A DNA stretch of 61,697 nt, from assembly GCF_004522235.1 (NCBI RefSeq), contig NZ_SDLT01000051.1, positions 1-61,697 of the forward strand, written 5' to 3'. Every line of letters starts with the position of its first letter. The stretch's first letter is position 1. The notes below the pieces were generated by a model. That model did not search any database. It was not told the DNA's origin and saw only the letters and a list, made by a program, of their open reading frames with translations. Position numbers and translations under genes: made by a program. The DNA is from Amycolatopsis nivea. GTDB lineage: Bacteria; Actinomycetota; Actinomycetes; Mycobacteriales; Pseudonocardiaceae. Positions 17,181 through 26,645 of this stretch are shown here, in pieces.

Positions 17181-18224
17181 ATGCCGTCCCGCACTGGCGC
17201 GAGGCTCGCGGCCGTCGCCGAAGCCGCCGGCGTCTCGCTGCCGACCGTCTCGAAGGTGCTCAACGGGCGATCCGACGTGGCCGCGCGCACCCGCGCCCGA
17301 GTGGAACAAGCGTTGCGGGAGGCCGGATACGTGCCGCGCGGCGGGAGCCGGAACGCCCCCGCGACCCGGATCGTCGACGTCGTGTTCGACGATCTCGTCA
17401 GCCCGTACGCGCTCGAAGTGCTGCGCGGGGTGACCGCCGCGGGCGCCGAACTCGGCACCGACGTGGTGGTGAGCCGGATGCCCGAAGCGGCGCCCGGCGG
17501 CCCGCTCAGCCCCGAGGACCAGTGGACGCACCGGCTCAAGGGCAACGGCCGGGCCGGGCTGATCGTCGTGACCTCCGAACTCTCGCTCGCCCAGGTCGAA
17601 AGCTTCGAACGCGCCGGGCTGCCGCTGGTGGTCATCGACCCGATCAACCTGCCGAGGACCGAGGTCGCCAGCGTCGGGGCGACGAACTGGTCCGGCGGGA
17701 TCGCCGCCGCCGAGCACCTGCTGAGCCTCGGGCACCGGCGCGTCGCGTTCGCCGGCGGGCCGGTCGGGGCCTCCTGCAGCCAGGCCCGGCTGCACGGGTA
17801 CCGCGCCGCCCTCGACAACGCGGGCGTCGCCTTCGACCCGGAACTGGTGTGCCACGGCGACTTCGGCCACCCGGCCGGACTGGAGATCGGAAACCGCTTG
17901 CTGGCCATGGAAAATCCGCCGACCGCGGTGTTCGCCGCCAGCGACGCCACCGCGCTCGGCGTGCTGGAAGCCGCCCGGCGGCGGGGATTGCGGGTGCCGC
18001 AGGACCTGAGCGTCGTCGGCTTCGACGACACCATGCTCGCCGGCCTCGCCACCCCGCCGCTGACCGTGATCCGGCAGCCGCTGCACGACATGGGCCGGGT
18101 CGCGCTGCGCACCCTGCTCAAGCTGATTTCCGGGCAGACGCTCGATTCCCACCACGTCGAACTCGCGACCCATCTCGTCGTGCGCGAGTCGACCGCCCCC
18201 GCAGCCGACCGAGGAGCACGATGA
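17181..18224 (+). CDS. LacI-family transcriptional repressor
   Basis: 347 residues. The N-terminal HTH (VAEAAGVSLPTVSKVLNGRS) with the LacI hinge helix is followed by a periplasmic-binding-protein-like effector domain ending near 340. It is divergent from the sugar-uptake operon and overlaps the GH3 gene by ATGA. Two identical-arm operators lie in its promoter region, so it very likely represses both operons and is released by the imported sugar. Autoregulation is expected. Confidence 0.93.
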   Translation: MPSRTGARLAAVAEAAGVSLPTVSKVLNGRSDVAARTRARVEQALREAGYVPRGGSRNAPATRIVDVVFDDLVSPYALEVLRGVTAAGAELGTDVVVSRMPEAAPGGPLSPEDQWTHRLKGNGRAGLIVVTSELSLAQVESFERAGLPLVVIDPINLPRTEVASVGATNWSGGIAAAEHLLSLGHRRVAFAGGPVGASCSQARLHGYRAALDNAGVAFDPELVCHGDFGHPAGLEIGNRLLAMENPPTAVFAASDATALGVLEAARRRGLRVPQDLSVVGFDDTMLAGLATPPLTVIRQPLHDMGRVALRTLLKLISGQTLDSHHVELATHLVVRESTAPAADRGAR

Positions 18225-20521
18225 GCCGCTGGCACGACCGGACCCTCTCCCCCGCCGAACGCGCGGACGCGCTGCTGGCCGGGATGACGCTCGAGGAGAA
18301 GGTCGCCCAGCTGGGCAGCGCGTGGCCCGGCAATCAGGAGATCAGCGGGAACGTCGCCCCCATGCAGGACGTTTTCGCCCGCGGCGAAGTCCCGTTCGAC
18401 CAGGTGCGCGCGGACGGGATCGGGCACCTCACCCGCCCGTTCGGCACCGCGCCGGTGAGCGCGGCCGACGGCGTCGCCCGGATCACCGCGCTGCAGCGCG
18501 AAATCGTCTCCGAGACCCGGCTCGGCATCCCGGCGATCGTGCACGAAGAGTGCCTCACCGGCTTCACGACCCTCGGTGCCACGGTCTACCCCACCGCGCT
18601 CGCCTGGGCAGCGACCTTCGACCCCGGTCTCGTCGAGCGGATGGCCACGGCCATCGCGGAAGACATGCGCGCGGTCGGCGTGCATCAAGGGCTTTCGCCC
18701 GTGCTCGACGTCGTGCGCGACTACCGCTGGGGCCGCACCGAGGAAACCCTCGGCGAAGACCCGTACCTCGTCGGCATGCTGGGCACCGCTTATGTCCGCG
18801 GCCTGGAGAAGGCCGGGATCATCGCGACGCTGAAGCATTTCGCCGGCTACTCCGCGTCCCGGGCGGCCCGCAACCACGCGCCGGTTTCGATCGGGCCGCG
18901 CGAGCTGCGCGACGTCGTCCTGCCGCCGTTCGAGATGGCGGTGCGCGACGGCGGGGCCCGCTCGGTCATGAACTCCTACAGCGACCTCGACGGCGTACCC
19001 GCCGCGGCCAGCGAAGCGCTGCTCACCACGATTCTGCGCGAGGAATGGGGTTTCGACGGAGTCGTCGTCTCCGACTACTGGGCCATCGCGTTCCTCAAGA
19101 GCATGCACCGCGTGGCCGCCAGCGCGGGTGCGGCGGGCGCGCTCGCGCTGGCCGCCGGGATCGACGTCGAACTGCCGGACACCCTGTGCTACAGCAAGGA
19201 ACTGACCGAGCTGGTCCGTTCCGGAGAAGTCCCCGAGGCGCTCGTCGACCGGGCCGCGAGCCGCCTCCTGCGGCAGAAGGCCGAGCTGGGCCTGCTCGAC
19301 GCGGACTGGGCGCCGCGGGCCGAGCCGGTCGATCTGGATTCACCGCGAAATCGATCCCTCGCCCGGGAAGTCGCCGAGAAGTCCGTCGTGCTGCTCGCCA
19401 ACGACGGCACGCTTCCGCTGTCCGCCGGGAAAATCGCCCTCGTCGGGCCGTGCGCCGACGACCCGCTGGTCTTCCTCGGCTGCTACTCCTATCCCAACCA
19501 CGTCCTGCCGCGCCACCCCGAATTCGGCCTCGGCGTAAGCGTTCCGTCCCTGGCCGAAGCGCTGCGGCTCGAACTGCCCGCGGCCGAGATCGCGCTGCGC
19601 CAAGGCTGCCCGATCCTCGACGAGGACCGCTCCGGCATCGCCGCCGCGGCGAGCGCCGCGGAAGCCGCCGATGTGTGCGTCGCCGTCGTGGGCGACCGGG
19701 CGGGCATGTTCGGCCTCGGCACCTCCGGCGAGGGCTGCGACGCCCCCGACCTGAGCCTCCCCGGCGTCCAGGACGAACTCCTCGACGCGCTCCTGGCGAC
19801 CGGCACCCCGGTCGTGGTCGTGGTGGTGTCCGGCCGTCCGTACGCCCTCGGCCGCCACGCCGGCCGCGCCGCCGCTCTGGTCCAGGCGTTCCTGCCGGGC
19901 GAGGAGGGCGGCGGCGCCGTCGCCGGGATCCTGTCCGGCCGGACCGCCCCGTCCGGGAAACTGCCGGTGCAGGTCCCCCGCGTGCCCGGCGGCTCGCCCG
20001 GCACCTACCTGGCTCCGCCGCTGGGCCGCGACAGCGCGGGCATCAGCAACCTCGACCCGACCCCGCTGTTCCCGTTCGGCCATGGCCTGTCCTACACCAC
20101 GTTCGCCTACTCGGACCTGCGGCTGAGCGCGTCCGAGATCCCCACCGACGGCGAACTGTCCGTTTCGGTCACCGTCCGCAACACCGGCGAGCGCGCGGCG
20201 GACGAAATCGTGCAGCTGTACCTGAACGACGTGCACGCCCAGGTCACCCGCCCCGTCCGGCAGCTCGCCGGCTTCGCCCGGGTGCCGCTCGAGGCGGGCG
20301 GCGCCGCCAGGGTCACGTTCGCGCTGCACGCCGACCGCACCAGCTTCACCGGACTCGACCTGCGCCGGATCGTGGAGCCCGGAACGATCGAGGTCCTGGC
20401 CGGCCCGTCCGCGGGCGACCTGCCCTGCACCGGCCGGTTCGAACTCACCGGCCCGGTCCGCGAAGCGGGCCACGACCGGGTCTTGGTCACGCCGGTGTCG
20501 ATCACGCCGCTTCCCGGGTGA
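18221..20521 (+). CDS. Glycoside hydrolase family 3 (beta-glucosidase/beta-xylosidase)
   Basis: 766 residues from the ATG that overlaps the lacI stop. No signal peptide is visible, so it acts in the cytoplasm. GH3 N-domain: LKHFAGY near 205-211 and nucleophile D285 in VVVSDYW. A GH3 C-domain follows, then a fibronectin-III-like domain from about 640 (FGHGLSYTTF before it). This domain order is typical for cytoplasmic beta-xylosidases and beta-glucosidases such as BxlA. With the coupled repressor and divergent importer it forms a full uptake-and-cleavage unit for a beta-oligosaccharide. Which sugar cannot be told. Confidence 0.92.
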   Translation: MSRWHDRTLSPAERADALLAGMTLEEKVAQLGSAWPGNQEISGNVAPMQDVFARGEVPFDQVRADGIGHLTRPFGTAPVSAADGVARITALQREIVSETRLGIPAIVHEECLTGFTTLGATVYPTALAWAATFDPGLVERMATAIAEDMRAVGVHQGLSPVLDVVRDYRWGRTEETLGEDPYLVGMLGTAYVRGLEKAGIIATLKHFAGYSASRAARNHAPVSIGPRELRDVVLPPFEMAVRDGGARSVMNSYSDLDGVPAAASEALLTTILREEWGFDGVVVSDYWAIAFLKSMHRVAASAGAAGALALAAGIDVELPDTLCYSKELTELVRSGEVPEALVDRAASRLLRQKAELGLLDADWAPRAEPVDLDSPRNRSLAREVAEKSVVLLANDGTLPLSAGKIALVGPCADDPLVFLGCYSYPNHVLPRHPEFGLGVSVPSLAEALRLELPAAEIALRQGCPILDEDRSGIAAAASAAEAADVCVAVVGDRAGMFGLGTSGEGCDAPDLSLPGVQDELLDALLATGTPVVVVVVSGRPYALGRHAGRAAALVQAFLPGEEGGGAVAGILSGRTAPSGKLPVQVPRVPGGSPGTYLAPPLGRDSAGISNLDPTPLFPFGHGLSYTTFAYSDLRLSASEIPTDGELSVSVTVRNTGERAADEIVQLYLNDVHAQVTRPVRQLAGFARVPLEAGGAARVTFALHADRTSFTGLDLRRIVEPGTIEVLAGPSAGDLPCTGRFELTGPVREAGHDRVLVTPVSITPLPG

Positions 20522-20720
20522 CCGGAGTGCGCCGGGCAGCGCGAAAATCCGGGCTCCGCACGGGGTCAGCTTCGGGGAAGGCTTCAGCACACAGCCCAAA
20601 GATCAGATGTAAACCCCGCCGTCGTCCACCTACCGCATTCGCCCGGCAACCTCGCCGATCAGGCACGCACCCGTGCTGTAAAGCCAGTTACCCGCCTCCG
20701 GACGCCACCCGGAGAGCTCC

Positions 20721-20749
20721 TTGACGACCGATACACCCTCCTGCATAGT
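20721..20749 (+). promoter_or_regulatory. Vegetative-type promoter of the beta-helix gene
   Basis: TTGACG at 20721-20726 and CATAGT at 20744-20749 are separated by exactly 17 bases, a good HrdB-type match. The predicted start point near 20756 falls on the palindrome that follows. Confidence 0.6.
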
Positions 20750-20755
20750 CTCCTA

Positions 20756-20790
20756 GACATCGGATGTCCTGGCGTACAGAACGTCCGATG
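20756..20790. promoter_or_regulatory. Tandem palindromic operators at the beta-helix gene start point
   Basis: GACATCGGATGTC at 20756-20768 has perfect 6-base arms. A weaker copy of the same pattern (AACGTCCGATGCC) is centred about 22 bases on, two helical turns away, and the outer halves pair as 10-base inverted arms (20758-20767 with 20781-20790, one mismatch). A dimeric repressor of unknown family, perhaps GntR, is likely. Confidence 0.55.
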
Positions 20791-20810
20791 CCTGGTCAAG
20801 GAGGACCTGA

Positions 20811-23780
20811 ATGGCCAACCGCCGCCTTCTGAGCATCGTCCTGTCCGCCGTCGCCGGGTTTGGCGGAACGGTCGCCCTCGGCCCGCCAGCCGCCGCGAGT
20901 GGGCCGCTGCCGATGGCCGTCTATGCCGCTCCCGGCGCCGACGCACCGCCCGGAAACCCTTGCACCCAGCCGCGTCCGTGTTCGCTTTCGCAGGCGCAGC
21001 AACGGGTCCGGCATCTTCTCGGCACCGGCGTCGGCAACCACCGCGACATCGTGGTCAAGCTCGCCGGCGGCTCCTACTACCTCTCCGCTCCGCTGGCGTT
21101 GGGCCCGCAGGACTCCGGGCGCAACGGCCACACCGTGACCTGGCAACCAGCGACCGACGCCGCCGTGACGATCAGCGGCGGCCGGTCGTTGCGTCCGGCC
21201 TGGCAGCCCGCCGCGCCCGGCAGCAAGATCATGGCCGCGGCCCTCCCGGCCGGGCTGGACTTCGACGGCCTGTTCGTCAACGGCCAGCGCCAGATCCTGG
21301 CCCGCTACCCGAACTACGACGCCAGCGCGGCCCGGCTGCAGGGGTCGACCTCGCTGGCCGACCTTCAACGGGAATCGGCGAAGTGGGCGGACCCGTCGAC
21401 CGCGCTGGTGCGCGCGATGCACTGCGGCGACTGGGGATCCGTCTCGTTCACCGTCAGCGGACGCACCGGCGACGGGCTCGCTCTGCACTACGTCGGCGAC
21501 AACAACCGGCCGCAGGACTGCGGGCTGACGAAGGGCAACGGGCCCGGCCGGGTCGGTCCGGCGATGGCCGAGAACGTCAAGGAGGAGCTCGACGCTCCCG
21601 GCGAGTGGTTCTACGACCGGACGAGCGGCCAGCTGCTCTACTACCCGCCGGAGGGAACCGATCTTTCCGCCGCGACGGTCGAAACCGCCGAGCAGGATCA
21701 GCTGATCACCCTCGCCGGGACCTCGGCTGCCGACCCCGTCCACGACATCACGCTGCGCGGACTGCACTTCACCGCGACTCACCGCACGCTCTTCGACAGC
21801 CCCTTCGAGGCCGACGCGAAGGGCGACTGGGCGGTGGTCCGCAAGGGCGCGGTATCTCTGAAGAACGCCGCTGACATCTCAGTCACCGGGTCGTTCTTCG
21901 ACCAGCTCGGCGGCAACGGCGTCTTCCTCGACAGCTACAACAAGCACAACACGATCAGCGACAACAAGTTCGCCTCCGACGGCGCCACGGACGTCCAGAT
22001 CGTCGGCTCGCCGAGCGCGGTGCGGGACTACTCCGGCAACTACTACGACAACGTCGCGGTCACCGACACCGCGCCAGGGCCGAAGACCGACGACTATCCC
22101 CGCGACATCGTCGTGCGGAACAACCTCATGCAGAACATGGGCCGGTTCGAGAAACAGTCCTCCGGCGTCAACATTTCCATGAGCGCGGACGTGACGGTCG
22201 ACGGAAACACCGTCTCCGGCAGCCCGCGCGCGTGCCTCAACATCGAGGACGGCACGTGGGGCGGACACGACATCAAGAACAACGATCTCTTCAACTGTGT
22301 CGAGGAAACCGGCGACAACGGGTCCGTGAACGTGTGGGGCCGCGGCCGGTTCTGGGCCAGCTCCGGCAACAACACCCTCGCGCCGGGCACGAGTTACGAA
22401 GGATCTACCGGCACCGCGCTGACCGACGCCCAGGCCCGGAGCCTGATGAAGCTGGACGTCGTCCGGCCGATCACCATCCAGCACAACCGGTTCTGGCACG
22501 CCGGGGACTGGGCCATCGACCTCGACGACGGATCGTCCAACTTCCGCCTGCTGGACAACCTCGTCCTCAAGGGCGGAATCAAACTGCGCGACGGCTACGA
22601 GCGCACCGTGCGGAACAACCTGCTCGTGGACGGTTCGATCTACGAACAGGTCAGCCACTCCGACTGCGGCGACGTCATCGAGCACAACATCACGCTCGGA
22701 CCGCAGGCGTACAACAACGTGCTGAACAATCCGTCCACCGCCAAGTACGGCGTCGACCGCAACCTCTTCTGGAACGACAGCTACCCGGTCTACGTCAATC
22801 CCGACGGCAGCGGCAACGAAGCGCTCTCCGCGGACGGTGCCACGATCAACCCCCAGTCGGCCTGGGTCCGCGCCGGAATGGACCCGCATTCGCTCGTCGC
22901 CGACCCGAAGTTCGCCGCGGCCGACCCGCTCGGCAGCTACGATTTCACGGTCGCCGCCGATTCGCCCGCGCTCGGCCTCGGGTACGCCAACTTCCCGATG
23001 ACCGGCTTCGGCGCCTCGGGCGGGCCGCTTCCGCCCAAAGCGGTCTTCGCTTACGGCCCCGGTTCCGGCGGGCCTAGCAACGGGATGATCGTCCAACCCG
23101 AAATGCTGATGGGCGCCACCGCCACCAACATCCCGTCGCTCGCGGTCCAGTCGTCGCTCGGCTTGACCAAACCGTACGGCCTCTACCTGCCGTCGGTGCC
23201 GCAGGGCAGCTACGCGGCGCAGAACGGGCTGCGGACCGGTGACGACATCACCGCTGTCAACGGCACTCAGGTGACCGATGATCGCAATACTTTTTGGCTC
23301 AGCTACAACAAACTCGCGCCGGGTGCATCGATCACGCTGACCGTGCGGCGCGGGCAGGCCGACGTCACCGTTCGCCTGGACAAGACGCGGGAATCGGAGC
23401 TGCTCAACAACACTTCCGGCGTGGTCTACACCAACACCGGCGCCCCGTCGACGGGATGGCTCTGGCGCGGCAGTTCCGCGGGAGGCGCAAACTCGTATCT
23501 CGACGATATCTGGGCGACACAGAACGTCGGCGATTCGTGGAGTTTGACGTTCTACGGCACCGGGATCGACATCATCTCCGAAACCAACACCGACGAGGGC
23601 GACGTCGACCTGGCCTTGGACGGTGCGCCTTATCGGACGGTCAGTTTCGTGACGCCGACCCGGCAGTACCAGTCGACAGTCGCGACTGTCTCCGGTCTGC
23701 CGCCGGGGGTGCATACCGTTACCGGCACGATGAAGAACGGCAGTTACCTGATCGTGGACGCTTTCCGGACTCATCCGTAG
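20811..23780 (+). CDS. Large secreted right-handed beta-helix protein with PDZ-like segment
   Basis: 989 residues, start set by AAGGAGG seven bases before ATG. A signal peptide is visible (hydrophobic 6-22, cleavage near 28-31). The early GGSYYLSAPLALGPQDSG block and the later VTISGGRSL resemble polysaccharide-active beta-helix enzymes such as GH120/GH141. Short Asn-rich rungs (NKHNTISDNKF, RNNLMQNMG, IQHNRFWHAGDW, YERTVRNNLLV) run from about 330 to 640. A PDZ-like stretch (GSYAAQNGLRTGDDITAVNG) lies near 805-825 and a beta-rich C-terminal domain closes the protein. Probably an extracellular glycan-degrading enzyme; catalytic residues and family are not certain. Confidence 0.8.
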   Translation: MANRRLLSIVLSAVAGFGGTVALGPPAAASGPLPMAVYAAPGADAPPGNPCTQPRPCSLSQAQQRVRHLLGTGVGNHRDIVVKLAGGSYYLSAPLALGPQDSGRNGHTVTWQPATDAAVTISGGRSLRPAWQPAAPGSKIMAAALPAGLDFDGLFVNGQRQILARYPNYDASAARLQGSTSLADLQRESAKWADPSTALVRAMHCGDWGSVSFTVSGRTGDGLALHYVGDNNRPQDCGLTKGNGPGRVGPAMAENVKEELDAPGEWFYDRTSGQLLYYPPEGTDLSAATVETAEQDQLITLAGTSAADPVHDITLRGLHFTATHRTLFDSPFEADAKGDWAVVRKGAVSLKNAADISVTGSFFDQLGGNGVFLDSYNKHNTISDNKFASDGATDVQIVGSPSAVRDYSGNYYDNVAVTDTAPGPKTDDYPRDIVVRNNLMQNMGRFEKQSSGVNISMSADVTVDGNTVSGSPRACLNIEDGTWGGHDIKNNDLFNCVEETGDNGSVNVWGRGRFWASSGNNTLAPGTSYEGSTGTALTDAQARSLMKLDVVRPITIQHNRFWHAGDWAIDLDDGSSNFRLLDNLVLKGGIKLRDGYERTVRNNLLVDGSIYEQVSHSDCGDVIEHNITLGPQAYNNVLNNPSTAKYGVDRNLFWNDSYPVYVNPDGSGNEALSADGATINPQSAWVRAGMDPHSLVADPKFAAADPLGSYDFTVAADSPALGLGYANFPMTGFGASGGPLPPKAVFAYGPGSGGPSNGMIVQPEMLMGATATNIPSLAVQSSLGLTKPYGLYLPSVPQGSYAAQNGLRTGDDITAVNGTQVTDDRNTFWLSYNKLAPGASITLTVRRGQADVTVRLDKTRESELLNNTSGVVYTNTGAPSTGWLWRGSSAGGANSYLDDIWATQNVGDSWSLTFYGTGIDIISETNTDEGDVDLALDGAPYRTVSFVTPTRQYQSTVATVSGLPPGVHTVTGTMKNGSYLIVDAFRTHP

Positions 23781-23785
23781 CTGAC

Positions 23786-23828
23786 CTGCCGTGCGCGCGG
23801 TACCTCGCCGGCATCGCGCGCACGGCAG
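23786..23828. terminator. Bidirectional terminator hairpin
   Basis: Perfect 14-base arms CTGCCGTGCGCGCG / CGCGCGCACGGCAG with a 15-base loop, between the convergent beta-helix and MFS genes. Confidence 0.75.
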
Positions 23829-23859
23829 TTCCGACCGAGAGTCCACAACGGACCAAGGC

Positions 23860-25149
23860 TCACCGCACGCGCAGCCGCCGTCGGGCGAAAACCAGGGCGC
23901 CCAGGCTCAGCACCGCCAGCGCCATCACGTAGTAACTCGGCGCCAGATTGCTCCCCGTCACCTCGATCAGCCAAATCACCACCAGCGGCGTGAACCCGCC
24001 GAACAACGAAGCCGTGATGTTGTAACTGACCGACAATCCGGTCGCACGGGTCCGGGTCGGGAAGACGTCGGCCATCATCGTGCCCAGCGGGCCGACATAC
24101 CAGACCTTGACCAGGCCGATCGCGGCCATCACCGCCGTCATCATCGCGAACGTCGGCTGGCTGTTCAGTGCGAGGAACAGCAGGAAGATCGCGAGCAGCA
24201 TCACCGAGCAGGCGGCCGCCATCAGCGGGATCCGGCCGGTCCGGTCCGACAAGCGCCCGGCGACCGGGGCGAGGACGGTCAGCACGATCTGGGTCACGAT
24301 GGTCGTGGTGAAGGCCAGCGATTTGGGCAGTCCGAGGTTCCGGATGGCGAAGGTCGGCATGTAGATGATGAGGTAGCTGATCGCGGTGGACACCGCCATC
24401 GCGCCCATCGCGACCAGGATCCGGGTCTTCTGCGAGCGCAGGACTTCCCGCAGCGGTGCCTCGGCGGCGTCCTCCTCGAACGCCGGGGATTCCTCGACGT
24501 GCCGCCGGATGTAGTAGCCGATCGGGGCGATCAGCAGGCCGAAGGCGAACGGGATCCGCCAGCCCCACGACCCGAGCTGCTGTTCGGTGAGCACCGCGCT
24601 CAGCACCGCGGCGAACACGATGCCCAGCAACGTGCTCAAGCCCTGGCTCGCCGCGCCCCAGCTGCCCATGAATCCGCGGCGTTTCCGGTTGCTCTCCACC
24701 AGATACGCGGTCGCGCTGCCGAATTCGCCGCCCGCGGAGAAGCCCTGCAGCAGGTTGGCGAACACCAGGCCGATCGGGGCCGCGATGCCGATCGTCGCGT
24801 AGTTCGGCATGATCGCGATCAGCAGGGAGGCCACGGCCATGATCCGGATCGACCACACCAGCGCGGCTTTGCGGCCCGCGCGGTCGGCGTAGGAGCCGAG
24901 GATCATCCCGCCGAACGGGCGAATCAAATACGCGACCGCGACGCTGGCGAAAGCCAGCATCAGCGAGACCGCCGGGTCCGTCGCGGGAAAGAATTGTTTT
25001 GCCAGGACGTCGGCGAACAGGGTGTAGGCCCCGAGGCTGAACCATTCCAGGGTATTGCCGATCGTGGCCGCGAGCACGATCCGGGACGAGCGCGGCGAGG
25101 GGGTGTTTTCGGTTCTGACGGCAGGGGAATCGGGAGCAGGGATCGACAT
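23860..25149 (-). CDS. MFS transporter, metabolite:H+ symporter family
   Basis: 429 residues from ATG 25149 with GGAGG before it; an upstream in-frame ATG lacks such a site. Twelve helices, with TLEWFSLGAYTLF in helix 1, GSYADRAGRKAAL in loop 2-3 and GFSAGGEFGSATAYL in helix 4. It follows an M20 peptidase gene by 86 bases on the same strand. The pair probably imports and hydrolyses a peptide or N-acylated amino acid. Confidence 0.88.
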   Translation of the reverse strand: MSIPAPDSPAVRTENTPSPRSSRIVLAATIGNTLEWFSLGAYTLFADVLAKQFFPATDPAVSLMLAFASVAVAYLIRPFGGMILGSYADRAGRKAALVWSIRIMAVASLLIAIMPNYATIGIAAPIGLVFANLLQGFSAGGEFGSATAYLVESNRKRRGFMGSWGAASQGLSTLLGIVFAAVLSAVLTEQQLGSWGWRIPFAFGLLIAPIGYYIRRHVEESPAFEEDAAEAPLREVLRSQKTRILVAMGAMAVSTAISYLIIYMPTFAIRNLGLPKSLAFTTTIVTQIVLTVLAPVAGRLSDRTGRIPLMAAACSVMLLAIFLLFLALNSQPTFAMMTAVMAAIGLVKVWYVGPLGTMMADVFPTRTRATGLSVSYNITASLFGGFTPLVVIWLIEVTGSNLAPSYYVMALAVLSLGALVFARRRLRVR

Positions 25150-25235
25150 GGTCGCCTCCGGGGCGGTGCGTTCGGCGTCATTGGTGAAGCGCGGTTCCGG
25201 GCACACCGGCCCGGACCAACCATGTGCGCGGGAAT

Positions 25236-26579
25236 TCAGCGAAGCTTGCCCAATTCGAGCAGGACATTCGCGGCGGCGGTGATTCCGGCGTGGAACCGGG
25301 CGAGTTCGAAATTCTCGTTCGGGCCGTGATTGTGCTCGTCGATGTTGGCGAGCGGGATTCCGTAACAGGGCAGGCCGAGGCCGTCGGACAGCGCGGCGAT
25401 CGGCAGGCTCCCGCCCATCGCGGGCACCAGCACCGCCGGACGGCCGGCGGCCGCGCTGACCGCGTCGGCGATCACCGCGGTGTAAGGCGATTCCGGCAGC
25501 GTCCGGGACGCTTCCATCCGCCCGCCCGGCACGTGCAGTTCGGCATGCGGAAGGTGTTCGGCGAGGTGCGCGCGCAACGCCTCGATGACCGTCGAGGCGC
25601 GCTGACCGCCGACCGTCCGGATGTCGCAGCGGGCGACCGCGACGGCCGGAATGACCGTGCGGTGGTCACCTTCATCCAAACAGGACAGTGAGTTGATGCT
25701 GAACGTGGGCAAAGCCAAGCGGTCGTTGAACCCGACGCCGTCGGGCACGTCCATCCGGTCCAGCCCGACCTCGGCGAGCGCGCCGGGAACGTCGACCGGG
25801 AGCGCGTCCAGCGCGTCCCGTTCCGACGGGCTCAGCGGAACCATGCCGTCGGCGATTCCCTTGACCAGCACCTCGCCTTCGGGCGAGCGCATCGTCGACA
25901 GCAGCCACACCAGTTCCCACGCCGGATTCGGCGCGACCCCGCCCCAGTTTCCCGAATGCAGCGCGGCCGGGGCTCCCTGCACCCGGATCTCGAACCGGAC
26001 GGCACCACGTACGCCGAGACTGACCGTCGGCTCGCCGCTGTCGTGCACCGGACCGTCGCTCCACAGCACCAGATCCGCGTCCCACTCGTCGCGCAAGCCG
26101 GCGAGCGCGGATTCCAGGTTCGGGCTGCCGATTTCTTCCTCGCCGTCGAGCAGGACGGTCACGCTGCACGGCAGTCCGCCGGTCTCGGCGAGCGCGCGCA
26201 AGGCAAGCAACTGCGCGAGGTGCTGGCCCTTGTTGTCCCCCGTGCCGCGCCCGTACATCCGGCCGTCCCGGACGCTGGCCTCGAACGGCGGGCTGTCCCA
26301 GGCCGCGAGCGGCCCGGCGGGCTGCACGTCGTAATGGCCGTAGATCACCACGTGCAGCGATCCGGGCGGCCCGTCGGCGCGGCCCACCACCAACGGCCAG
26401 CCGCCGGTCTCGACCCGCCGCGCTTCGAGCCCGCTGCGCCGCAGCAACTCGCACGCGAACTCCGCCGCCTCCGCCATGCCCTCGCCGGTGGCGCTCACGC
26501 TCGGGACGGCGATCCACTCGGCCAGCTCCGCCTCGTGCCGCTCCCGGTACTGCTCGACGTACGACTCGATGCGGCGCAC
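25236..26579 (-). CDS. M20 family metallopeptidase (dipeptidase/carnosinase-like)
   Basis: 447 residues. Zinc-site motifs: GHYDVQPAG (His, Asp), YGRGTGDNKG (bridging Asp), LLDGEEEIGSPN (Glu-Glu) and a C-terminal EHNHGPNE. A dimerisation domain is inserted at about 200-320. The GTG at 26579 was chosen because CTGGAGG stands just before it; an ATG 39 bases upstream would leave only 27 bases to the divergent regulator. Family members cleave dipeptides or N-acyl amino acids in the cytoplasm. The MFS gene downstream and the divergent regulator complete the unit. Confidence 0.88.
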   Translation of the reverse strand: MRRIESYVEQYRERHEAELAEWIAVPSVSATGEGMAEAAEFACELLRRSGLEARRVETGGWPLVVGRADGPPGSLHVVIYGHYDVQPAGPLAAWDSPPFEASVRDGRMYGRGTGDNKGQHLAQLLALRALAETGGLPCSVTVLLDGEEEIGSPNLESALAGLRDEWDADLVLWSDGPVHDSGEPTVSLGVRGAVRFEIRVQGAPAALHSGNWGGVAPNPAWELVWLLSTMRSPEGEVLVKGIADGMVPLSPSERDALDALPVDVPGALAEVGLDRMDVPDGVGFNDRLALPTFSINSLSCLDEGDHRTVIPAVAVARCDIRTVGGQRASTVIEALRAHLAEHLPHAELHVPGGRMEASRTLPESPYTAVIADAVSAAAGRPAVLVPAMGGSLPIAALSDGLGLPCYGIPLANIDEHNHGPNENFELARFHAGITAAANVLLELGKLR

Positions 26580-26608
26580 CCGACCTCCAGTGATTTCACT
26601 TTCTGATA

Positions 26609-26621
26609 TCGATGCCATCGA
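26609..26621. promoter_or_regulatory. Short palindrome in the peptidase/regulator divergent gap
   Basis: TCGATGCCATCGA, six-base arms around one base, in the 66-base gap between the two divergent starts. A plausible site for the adjacent winged-helix regulator. Confidence 0.4.
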
Positions 26622-26645
26622 AGCAAATCGGCTAAGCTGCTGTCA

